Positions 1 through 9,535 of a stretch of DNA of 64,000 nt are shown here, in pieces. The notes beneath the pieces were generated by a model that was not told the origin of the DNA, ran no database searches, and saw only the letters and a program-made list of their open reading frames with translations. Each line of letters opens with the position of its first letter. The first letter of the stretch is position 1. Origin of the DNA: Zhengitettix transpicula (lineage: Eukaryota > Arthropoda > Insecta > Orthoptera > Tetrigidae); the NCBI GenBank assembly GCA_037074705.1, contig CM073591.1, forward strand, positions 92,973,532 through 93,037,531, written 5' to 3'. Made by a program: the position numbers and the translations under genes.

Positions 1-88
1 GTAAAATAACGCGAATACAACCGAGGTTGGAGTCATATCGGGGGTTATAGATAAATGACATCTCGGGCAACGCCGGGCACCCAGCTAG
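1..88 (+). mobile_element. Helitron-like element, 3' terminal fragment
   Basis: The stretch holds the terminal module AACCGAGGTTGGAGTC, then CTCGGGCAACGCCGGGCACC and a CTAG end followed by T. The same module and end recur at 8395-8475. Rolling-circle Helitrons end in a short GC hairpin plus CTRR and insert between A and T, which fits. The rest of the element lies off the left edge. The family name is inferred, because no Rep/helicase coding sequence is present. Confidence 0.5.
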
Positions 89-2230
89 TTATATATATTT
101 CTCTGAGGCCCAAACGAGGTTTTATCCATTTTTAATTCACTTAACTGAACCAACCCCATAAATTTTTCTCTCTATATTTTGCCCTACATATAAATTAACT
201 TGGTTTAACAGTAAGAAATGAAAAGACTACAGAATAAAAAATTTAGGTCACCTTGGGGAAACATCGCCGGTTAAGCTAAAAATTACTTCTACTGTCAACA
301 CTATAAAATTGAATTTTGTAACATCCAACTGGCCGTGGCCGCGACTGTCGAAGTTTGACATTTAACATCAATTCATCAGATATGTATATGAAATATCTAA
401 CATGTTTAATACTTTTTACTGTTACAAGGTTATGGATAACTCAGTTAGCCATGACATCAAGTCATACTAATAGATATGCACTCACTTAAAAAAAATTATA
501 TCAATGAATTCAATAATATTTCTTAGTAATAATTATTTATATTTCGGGTACGGACTTATGGTTTGGACCAACTCTCTTTTGATCGTTATTTGACAATCAA
601 CGTTTTCCAGAAAATTATTTTACATTTTTACGTCGTTTAGTTAACCGTCCTGTAAAATACCGTCAAATACGTGAGCTTGTGAATAGCAAAATATATCAGT
701 TCCGCGAAGTGGTCAAATTGGTACAGATTTTAATACTTATAAATGTCTAAGATAGTAAAATCATCTATATCAATCCAATTTTATTAAAAAAAGTATTGGG
801 GTCATATCAACGGAGATCAATTGAAGTTTTCCTTAAAGTATAATTTGAATAAATTTATTATTGTATCAATCTAAGTGAATTAATATTCATGAATTACTTT
901 AAAACAGACAAAGATAAAAATGAAACTGTTGATCAGGGTCACTAACCCGAGACATCTAACCACATTGGTATGCATGAAGTGGAACAAATTCTAAATTCTC
1001 ATGTGCGATTCACAGTATAATATAAGGTTCTTCTGAGAAAAAATGGAACATAGGCCTCGACGAACGTTTTCCATTTTCACGTGCAATCCCTTTACCCCTG
1101 GTATTCTCCACACGGTCCGTAAACTTCGGAAAATGTTACAACTTTTCTCATAGAGCTGCCGAAAAAGTTTACCACGTAACGATTATTCTAATCAGTACTG
1201 AAATGAAATATAGCACAGATTAACAATTTTAAATACTATAATAATGCAGAAATAATAAAATAATACTTCCTAATACACTTCGATGGACGAGAACATAATA
1301 TATGGATGCTGAACTACTGTATACAACGAAAATAATTGTGGCTGTCATTGTTGTATTTAATACGACGTTTATTGTGATTGACCTTCGAGTAAGTAGAAAA
1401 TATCTAAATTGGAATTATTAATGCTGTTTAATAAGTTCGCACTATGTGAATTAAGTTAATTAAGATTACTTGTATCAATAAATTATTTATATATTCATAT
1501 AATGTATAAGATAATTTTATATTCAATTATTATAAGTTATATATATATAATATAGCATAATTTAAGACTTATTGAGAAGAATAAAAAAAACTGTTCTTGG
1601 TTATTTAAATTGATTCGTTATTTATTCATTTTCTTTTTTAGGCAGGTTTATTGAAAATAAGAATTAAATGATAGAAATGCGTTTTTTTAAACGAATTTGT
1701 TTATCTGTTGATATATCATAGATTCTAATTCCTTGTTACCAAAAGTATAGTTTGTGTAAATACGTAGTTACTCGGGAGAGCCAAATTACGAAATTTTCAC
1801 TTTCTGTTGGTGAAATTGTATTTCAATTTTCCTAATAATCAGATTTTGAGTAATTATACTTTTTCCCAGATGCATCATCTCAAAATATGATGTGTGTTCC
1901 AGATTTTGTTGCCTCCATAAAGTGATATGATCTGTACACTAATATTTTATTTCAGTTTCCGAATTTCCTCAAAATCTTAGTTTGCAGACTGACTTTTATG
2001 TATTATATATTTCTATGGTTAAAGGGTCAGTTAGCTATTTCAGATTCATTAAGTTTTTAAAATAATAAGAAATTCTTGTAATACTTCATTTGCATAGTCT
2101 TTACGGTTAAAGTAATGTTTGCTATCAATCAGTGAATAATTTGTATGAGATAATATACGTCCTCATGGCTAATTACTATATAATAATATTTGAGAGAAGA
2201 ATTCTTTTCATTTAAGTCGATAAAGTCTAT
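89..2230. other. AT-rich stretch, no gene seen
   Basis: All six frames are closed by stops at short intervals. I recognise no repeat, RNA gene or coding remnant here. The only simple-sequence patch is a short run of TA near 1540. Confidence 0.5.
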
Positions 2231-3230
2231 TGTAATAAACAACTGGAAGCTTTAATTAAATAAATCAATGAACAACATTTAATAAGCTTTAAAAGAAATT
2301 TATTATTGTTGATAAATTTTACAATGTAAAAAAACCTATTTTTTAATGCCGAATTTCATCCATTTAAAACAAATATTTTAATTTTAATATATTAATTCGT
2401 GGCATATTTGAACATACAGTTCTTATATCATTACAATCAAATTCGTTGAATCTCTTATCTCAGGGCCATAACTGGGTTTGATAATTAGAACAAAATCAAT
2501 GTATAACCTGACAATTAACAATTCAAATATAAAAGTTAACCTAAATCAGTATGAAAATCAGTGAAAATAAAACTGAATGAAACGAAGCTTGAACGAAATC
2601 TGACTATACCCTATTAATTATCGTTTACAAATTTATATCAAAGTTTTGGTTACTCACGGACCGTCTGTCTGGTACCAGATCTCTCTCTTGTATATTGAAA
2701 ACTACCACACTAAAAGGCTATTTTTACACAGACTCTAAACTTCATTGAAAATTCCAATACACACGATTAAAATACTCGTCCTCTGCTGTCTGGAACCTCG
2801 GATGAGCCGCCCCCTTTGGTCTGCTAGTGGTTGTCGGTCCCCTCTATGCGATAATTGTTTAATCAGCGTGAAGCATCCATTTGCTTCACCGCGTGCAAAT
2901 TATTATGTAAATCTCTCCGTGAAAATGTTGTTTGCTTTCATGTAGAAATACAGGATCTCGCCATTCGTACTTTATATCTACAAACTTTACTGTTCGTTCC
3001 TCTAGGTGAACTCGATTGTATTATATCTCCCCGTCGACTTTTAACTGTTTCATCTCTCGTACGCCACCATTCATAGCCGATTCCAGACTGGCGTTCTCCA
3101 AGCGCGTACAGAGTTTAAGCGCGCGCGGTCTCCATTGTTGAACAAAGGAAAAACCCGCCTTTACTCATTCGTACCGCTAACAATTTAATTATATTAAAAC
3201 AATTAATGGCCTGTTTAATTGGCATGACCA
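2231..3230 (-). mobile_element. Solo LTR, gypsy-like family (copy 1)
   Basis: Read on the minus strand this copy starts near TGGTCATGCCAATTAAAC, close to the family start TGTAATGCCAATTAATTAGG, and ends in ATTACA. It shares blocks with the copies at 19411, 41796, 48709 and 52537, for example CTGGGTTTGATAAT, ACGAAATCTGAC and TATCGTTTACAAA in plus orientation. It has no internal coding region, so it is a solo LTR. The outer end has drifted (TGGTCA for TGTAAT) and the flanks (ctat / tata) do not form a clear target duplication. Confidence 0.6.
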
Positions 3231-3361
3231 TATATTAACTTAATTTGATTAGCACTATTTTATTTATGGGATCAACGTCTTAACAATAATTCTCAAGTAT
3301 TTATGAAATACTTAAACGTGATACTTTTTCAGATTTTAGTTGTATTTAATACAGACTATCA

Positions 3362-3710
3362 AACTGTTTTGAGAGGTGTATGTACCGGTGTCACAGACCT
3401 TGGGCATACTGTAAGAGTTGTGAGAAGGGAATGCTGCGTCCCCACAGCAAACCCCTCTCCCGCTATCGGAAGGACGTTGGACGAGTACCTAATGCCCGAC
3501 CTACCTGATGCAGGTTTTCTAGGGTTTGTCCTGCATCACTTTTAGGCGAATTCCGGGTAGGATCCTTAAACAACAGTCCAGGGGCCCTAGTTTACCCTTG
3601 CATACCTTCCTCTATCCTCTAGCTTCCCCCTTTCAAATCCCTTCCTATGCTATTAAAGGGGAGTTGCCACAATGAGAATTACCCTCATGTAGCCTGCTAT
3701 CCTAAAAAAA
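3362..3710 (+). mobile_element. R1 retroposon copy, 5'-truncated
   Basis: This is one of about eleven copies of a dispersed family in the window, here called R1 (my own label). Copies share a fixed 3' end, CATGTAGCCTGTTACCCT plus a short A run, but begin at different points. That is the hallmark of target-primed reverse transcription. This copy starts inside the segment GAGAGGTGTATG, lacks the internal part carrying the second hairpin, and ends in CCTAAAAAAA. It has no credible protein. Confidence 0.65.
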
Positions 3711-3900
3711 GAGATAATTTAAACTTTTGTCTCGGTAATTTATTCATTTTGATGCTGAGTTGATAACTTTCTTAATTTGTTTGCAGGGACGTTTAGAATA
3801 ATTAATAAATCAGATTTTGATAATGAGTGAATACGAATAAAATTAATTCCAAGTTTCGACTGTATTCCTCCTTTCTAATCAAATTAATTGATTTAGTCAA

Positions 3901-4316
3901 TTTTTTGTAGGTGTAGACAGGTTATGTATAGGGTAATCCACATAGTGGCAACTCCCCTATAATAGCATAGGAAAAGGTGTGAAAGGGGGATGCGGAAAGG
4001 TAGAGCAAGGTTATGGTTTAAGGATCATACCCGGTAATTCACCTCAAACCTGCATCAGGTAGGTGGGGCATTTGGTACTTGTCCCACTCCCTTCCGATGG
4101 CGGGAGAGGTGATTGCTATGGGGTCGCAGCTTTCCCCTCGCCGTGCCTTGACCGATTTAGGAGGCAGCTGGCCGTCTATTCCAATAGGAACAGCTGACAA
4201 CTCTTACCGTATGCCCTCTGTCTTCGACAGCGGAACAATCACCTCTCAATACAGGCCGAGGTGCCTCGGCATGTGGGAACCTTAGTTCAAAAACCAGAGA
4301 GATGTGAAGGCATCAT
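3901..4316 (-). mobile_element. R1 retroposon copy
   Basis: This copy runs on the minus strand, with its A-rich tail at 3901-3910 and its 5' part near 4316 (minus strand ...GAAGGCATC reversed, followed by TTCAAAAACC). It keeps both R1 hairpins: GCCGAGG/CCTCGGC at 4255-4270 and an imperfect CTATTCC/GGAACAG near 4175-4192. It lies tail to tail with the copy ending at 3710, only 190 bp away. An open frame of 68 codons crosses it on the plus strand, but the same frame is broken in other copies. Confidence 0.65.
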
Positions 4317-4869
4317 ATAATTAACATAGCATTTCTGTCATGAAATTTTGTTTCATGGCTTCGAGATAAAGTACTTAAATGTATGGGAACGTCATTATTA
4401 ATTGCTGATCTTTGGTCCTTATATCATTTAGTGAATCATTCATGTAATCAATTATTAATAGGTGCGTAGAGTGATTTAACATACAATAAACTATTGAAAA
4501 TTTGTATTGAGTATTATACTCAATGAATACATTTTACGTTATAGCTCATCTGAGATACTTTCTCAGTTGCGTGTGGGAAATGAATGACGCGTGTTATTTG
4601 GTTAGAACTTTTCCAATATAATTAATAATATACATTTGAATCACTACACAATACTTGTAATATTATTTTTATTCTTAATCAGTGATATAGAAGAGTTCTC
4701 AATTAATTCCAGAAAATAACTGAAGGTAGATAAATAAATATTTTAGGTTCAGTATTTAATTAATATCTTAGAACTATTGAAATTATATTATACTGTTTTT
4801 TTATAATATTTACGAATTTTATAATACTTACGAATATACAGAAAAAAGTTTCACAGTCCCGAATGCAAC
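4317..4869. other. AT-rich stretch, nothing recognised
   Basis: No open frame, repeat family member or RNA gene is visible between the R1 copy and the Helitron-like composite. Confidence 0.5.
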
Positions 4870-4896
4870 TTAATCTTATCTTATAAATAAAAAAGA

Positions 4897-4980
4897 GTGT
4901 ATGTATGTTTGTTTGTATGTTTGTTTGTATGTTTGTATGTTTGTATGTTTGTATGTTTGTATATTTGTATATTTGTATGT
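4897..4980 (+). repeat. TATG/TTTG microsatellite
   Basis: This is a simple repeat of GTATGTTT/GTTTGTAT units right after the presumed 5' end of the Helitron-like element. The same structure recurs at 6575-6668, so it is part of the element and not a random expansion. Confidence 0.9.
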
Positions 4981-4987
4981 TCGTTAT

Positions 4988-6115
4988 ACAAATCTACACC
5001 GGTAGAGCAAATTTCACCAAATTTCGTACACGTGTTCTTTACGACCAGGAAACAAACACTGTCGGGGTGAGACATGTCTACCACCCCCAGAAACGGGGGT
5101 GCACGGGGGTTGAAATATTTAAACATGCTAACAAAGCCGATATTTTAGTCGGATAATAATTTTCAGGGGTACAAGATATTGATGGTATTTCTACTGATGT
5201 TTTCTGAATATAATTTTCATCCCCTACACCCTGGGAAAAGAGCACCCCTAGCGTTTGGGGTGGAGCATACAAATCTATACTGGTGGATCAAATTTCACCA
5301 AACTTCGTTCACGTGTTCTTTGCGACCAGGAAAACAACACTGTCGGGGTGCGACGCGCCTACCACCCCCTGAAGCGGGGGTGAACGGGGGTGGAAATATT
5401 AGAACATGCTAAAACAGTCGATATTTCAGTCGGATAAATATTTTTAGGGGTCAAAGATATTTATAGTCTTTCCACTGATGATATCTGAATATAATTTTCA
5501 ACCTCTACACCCTGGGGAAAGAGCACCCCTAGCGTTTGGGGTGGAGAGTACAAATCTACACTGCTGGAGCAAATTTCACCAAATTTCGTACACGGGTTCT
5601 TTGCGACCAGGAAAACAACACTGTCGGGGTGAGACGCGCCTACCACCCCCAGAAGCGGGGGTGGACGGGGGTGGAAATATTTGAACATGCTAAAACAGTC
5701 GATATTTCAGTCGGATAAATATTTTTAGGGGTCAAAGATATTTATTATAGTCTTTCCACTGATGATATCTGAATATAATTTTCAACCTCTACACCCTGGG
5801 GAAAGAGCACCCAAAGCGTTTGGGGTGGAGAATACAAATCTTTACCGCTGGAGCAAATTTCACGAAATTTCGTACACGGGTCCTTTGCGACCAGGAAAAC
5901 AACACTGTCGAGGTGAGACGCGTCTACCAACCCCAGAAGCGGGGGTGGACGGGGGTTGAAATACTTAAACATGCTAAAACAGCAGGTATTAGATTTGGAT
6001 AAATATTTTCGGGGTCAAAGATATTGATTGTGTTTCTACCGAAGTTATCTGAATATAATATTCATCTCATACGCCCTGGGAAAAGGGCACCCTTAGGGTT
6101 TGGGGTGGAGTTGCT
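4988..6115 (+). repeat. Four-fold tandem array, about 282-bp period
   Basis: The unit begins ACAAATCTACACCGG and contains AAATTTCACCAAATTTCG, CTGTCGGGGTGAGACGCG, the CGGGGGTGGACGGGGGT block and GCGTTTGGGGTGGAG. Unit starts fall at 4988, 5269, 5550 and 5834, giving periods of 281, 281 and 284 bp. Copies are clearly similar by eye and drift mainly by point changes. Each is much richer in G than the surroundings. Confidence 0.9.
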
Positions 6116-6574
6116 TTACAGAAAAATAACGCGAATACAACCGAGTTTGGAGTCAAATCGAAGGTTATGGATGTCAGTGAGTTTACTTCGGATAAATATT
6201 TTTAATTGCCCATTTAACCCGAAAGGGTGGGGGTTGGAAGGGGAGATAAATAGTCAGTTCTTGCGCGTTCGTGGAGGAGAATTACGTAAATACTATTTCA
6301 AGGGATGTTGTTGAAAATATAAATCCCTTTAGACATTAGTGGTGAGCTTGCTTAGGGCTGGGGGTGAGAATTGTCTATTATTCTAAAACTGCCAAAATGT
6401 TATGTGTTTATGGGTAAACTAGATTTATAGTGTTTCTACCGATGTGTTAAGAGTAAAAATTCAACCCTTTCCACCACGGGAAAGTAGCAGATTGAGGGGT
6501 GGTGTTGTTCATACTATTTTAACCGATGTTATTTCCGTTAATAACGACGTTTAATTTTATAAATAAAAATGAGG

Positions 6575-6668
6575 GTATGTATGTATGTATGTATGTTTGT
6601 ATGTTTGTATGTTTGTATGTTTGTATGTTTGTATATTTGTATGTTTGTATATTTGTATATTTGTATGT
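6575..6668 (+). repeat. TATG/TTTG microsatellite
   Basis: This is the second microsatellite of the composite and leads into a second header copy at 6678. It marks a second 5' end inside the block. Confidence 0.9.
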
Positions 6669-6984
6669 TCGTTATATAAAACTTCACCGCTGGAGAAAAT
6701 TTCACCAAATTTCGTACACGTGTTCCTTGCGACCAGGAAACAAACACTGTCGGGGTGAGATGCGTCTACCACCTCCAGAAGCGGGGGCGGACCGGGGTTG
6801 AAATATTTAAACATGCTAAAACAGTCGATATTTCAGTCGGATAAATATTTTTAGGGGTCACAGATATTGATAGTGTTTCTACCGACTGTTGGGGTGAGAC
6901 GCGTCTACTAACCCCCATAAGCGGGTCTGGATTATCAGTAGAGCACTTTTAGGTGTTGGGTGGAGGAACGCTGCAATAAAATAA

Positions 6985-7890
6985 CGCGAATACAACCGAG
7001 ATTCGAGTCAAATCGAAGGTAATGGATGTCCCTGAATTTATTTATGACAATCTGGACAACGCGCGGGTATCGGCTGGGTTGGGATGAGTTGACCGGCTGT
7101 TTTTTGCGTCGATTAAATATATTTCGGGATGAATTACATTAATAAAATTTTCCTACAGTTCTCTATGTATAATTTCAACCCCTTTCGGACTCATAAGGGT
7201 GGGCGTGAAGTAGCATTACATAAAAAGAAACCAGAAACTATCGAGATTGTCACTGAGTTTAATTATTTCCTTGAAAATAACGGGAAAACAACCGAGATTC
7301 GAGTCAAATCGAAGGTAATGGATGTACCTGAATTTATTTATGACAATCTGGACAACGCGCGGGTATCGGCTGGGTTGGGATGAGTTGACCGGCTGTTTTT
7401 TGCGTCTATTAAATATATATCGGGATGAATTACATTAATAAAATTTCCCTACATGTTCTCTGTGTATAAATTCAACCCCTTTCGGACTCATAAGGGTGCA
7501 CCCTTAAGGGTGGGCGTGAAGTAGCATTACATAAAAAGAAACCAGAAGCTATCGGGAATGTCACTGAGTTTAATTAATTTCCTTGAAAATAACGGGAAAA
7601 CAACCGAGATTCAAGTCAAATTGAAGGTAATGGATGTTGCAGAATTTATTTATGACAATCTGGACAACGCGCGGGTATCGGCTGGGTTGGGATGAGTTGA
7701 CCGGTTTTTTTTCGTCAATTAAACATATTTCGGGATGAATTAGATTAATAAAATTTCCCTACATGTTCTCTGTGTGTAATTTCAACCACTTTCGGACTCG
7801 GAAGAGTGCACCCTTAAGGGTTGGCGTGGAAGTAGCATTGGATAAAAAGAAACCAGAAACTATCAGGATTGTCACTGCGTTTAATTATGA
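6985..7890 (+). repeat. Three-fold tandem array, about 300-bp period
   Basis: The unit carries ACAACCGAGATTCGAGTC, GACAATCTGGACAACGCG, GGGTTGGGATGAGTTGACCG and CCCCTTTCGGACTCATAAGG. ACAACCGAG recurs at 6992, 7288 and 7600, giving periods of 296 and 312 bp. This array differs from the 282-bp array upstream: it amplifies the 3' module, while the other amplifies the header module. Confidence 0.9.
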
Positions 7891-8489
7891 CATTAAACTT
7901 GATCGTTTAAGTCCCCGAAGCGGGAGTCGTCGGGGGTGAAAAATTTCAAACATGTTAAACGGTCGATATTTGCGATAATTATTTCCTGGGGTTAATTACT
8001 TTGATAGTATTTATACCGATGTTGTTTGTGTATAATTTAACTCCTGTGAGGGGAGCAAGCTTAGGGTTGGGGTGGAGGTACGTTAAATAAAATCCCGCAA
8101 AAACAACCGAGAATCGAATCAATTCCGAGACTATGAATGTCGCTGAATCTAATTGTGACAACCTGGGTAACGCGACGGGTTTGGGAGGTGTTGGGCGGGG
8201 GAATAAATTTTCAGACAATGTAATCGGCCGATTTTTGCGTGGAATACATTATTTTTCATTATCGCATATTTGTGGGGGTGGTCATCTTCTAACATGTAAA
8301 AACGGCCGATATATTTAGTCAATGATTTCATCCCCCTTCGGCATGGGAGGTGAGCACATTTAGGGATAGGGTTCGAGGAGCTTTACATAAAAATAGCGCA
8401 AAAGTAACCAAAATTGGAGTCTTATGGATGGTTATAGATAAATGTCATCTCGGGCAACGCCGGGCACCCAGCTAGTATTAAATAATAAA

Positions 8490-8990
8490 CCTAACCCCAC
8501 TAAACATCCCTAGGAGTCATTATAGATTATATACTTTTATGGTCTCTATACATTATTAGCACAAAAAATAAACTTAACACAATATTTTGATTATTAAAAC
8601 TACTACTGTCACCTAATTCTCCACTGTCACTCAATACCAAAACGCTTATCTATACCACACTAATATCCCCTATTTGGCAATACTCTTGTAACATATGAGC
8701 CGCAGCAGCTAATTGCCTCATTATTAAAATACAAACTTTCAAAATAAAGCCCTGAGATACATAATACACTGTAATTGGTATTCTTCCAACCACAGAATCC
8801 ACTCAGACCTGAATATTCCCACAATAGTACAAGTAGCAAAAAAAGCATTCAATAGTCAACTGCGCAGATCCATCCTAATCCATTAATTTCACAAACCACC
8901 CACAACCTCCACCTCCCTTCCCCCCACCAAGAATGCTAAGAAGGCTGAAAAGAAAAAGACCTGCGGATTTAACTAAGGACAAATCATATT
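8490..8990 (+). pseudogene. Jockey-type LINE reverse transcriptase, C-terminal remnant
   Basis: Reading from 8510 gives LGVIIDYILLWSLYI, then LNTKTLIYTTLISPIWQYSC and AAAANCLIIKIQTF. This is the stretch of Jockey-clade RTs that runs from the YLGV...D..L.W..HI motif through the LLYKTL..PIW.YG...W segment. It is followed by a C-terminal tail reading PPRMLRRLKRKRPADL, again Jockey-like. Several stops interrupt it. Two are TGA where the family has Trp. It begins directly beside the Helitron-like CTAG end at 8475, so the Helitron probably landed beside or inside it. The element is dead. Confidence 0.6.
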
Positions 8991-9364
8991 CTAGGTTTAT
9001 CAAAACGATAAAACCATCATATATATGTCACAACGTGAAAACCTTTTAGGTAATAAGTTAACAAATAAATTTAATTTAAATTTAATTTTCAGCATATTAT
9101 TAAAATACTACCGTTTTCAAGATAAAATTTTATCTGTAAGATAAAATTAGCTTTTCTGGTTAGTGATTTGGCTGTGCGGGTTAATACTGACTTACGTTAC
9201 ATTTCCCGTAACTTAGGAGTATTACAAAAAGTATTAAATGTGTTGAGAGTGCTTATTAGTTAATATTTACATATACTAAAGAAAGACGCTATTGAATAAA
9301 TTTTTCCACCTCAATTTTGAGCTTTTTTTCTATTGAACAATTGAATTATTTCTTTTTTATATAT
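8991..9364. other. AT-rich spacer, nothing recognised
   Basis: No coding remnant or repeat is recognised. The region may contain the 3' UTR of the Jockey remnant to its left. Confidence 0.4.
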
Positions 9365-9535
9365 TTATTTACAGTCGCATCGACGTTTTGGGTCATTAGG
9401 GTACTCAATTTGCCTTGTCGGGTGAGTCTTTGACGAGAGATTCTCTTACACAAACAAACATCCAAACTAATACCAGGGCTCGATAAAGGGACCCCTGTGA
9501 TGCGAGGCAGTCACGCTGACCCCTACGTTACAGGA
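9365..9535 (-). mobile_element. tRNA-derived SINE
   Basis: On the minus strand it reads GGGGTCAGCGTGACTGCCTC, GCATCACAGGGGTCCC and ATCGAGCCCTGG. This has the layout of a tRNA-like pol III head with A-box and degenerate B-box positions. Then come GGATGTTTGTTTGTG and a 3' end GATGCGACTGTAAATAAAT running into A/T. The head resembles the one at 59165-59330. The closing TTATTTACAGTCGCAT occurs once more at 14671. Exact ends are uncertain. Confidence 0.45.

Larger units (their letters stand above)
4870..8475 (+). mobile_element. Helitron-like composite with tandem modules
   Basis: The element starts with TTATAAATAAAAAAGAG and a TATG-type microsatellite. Next comes a header (CAAATTTCACCAAATTTCG ... 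CCAGGAAACAAACACTGTC) and GC-rich modules. It ends in CGGGCAACGCCGGGCACCCA plus CTAG, followed by T at 8476. A second start (TTTATAAATAAAAATGAG plus microsatellite plus header) appears at 6550-6730 with no CTAG end before it. The block therefore looks like two elements head to tail with the first terminator skipped. It is non-coding. Short open frames here are read-through of the repeated modules, not genes. Helitron assignment rests on the CTAG-T end and GC hairpin only. Confidence 0.5.

Noticed and set aside
4899..5126. Cys/Tyr-rich and His/Thr-rich repeat peptides
   Set aside because: They are the TATG-type microsatellite read in different frames.
5461..5972. Overlapping open frames on both strands with similar peptides
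   Set aside because: They repeat with the 282-bp tandem unit and shift with its differences. They are translation shadows of non-coding modules.
7129..7383. 84-codon frame that looks protein-like
   Set aside because: It spans one period of the 300-bp array and is not open in the neighbouring periods.
8476..8990. C-rich, A-rich plus strand as a possible mitochondrial insertion
   Set aside because: The composition is explained by a Jockey RT reading frame with recognisable motifs.
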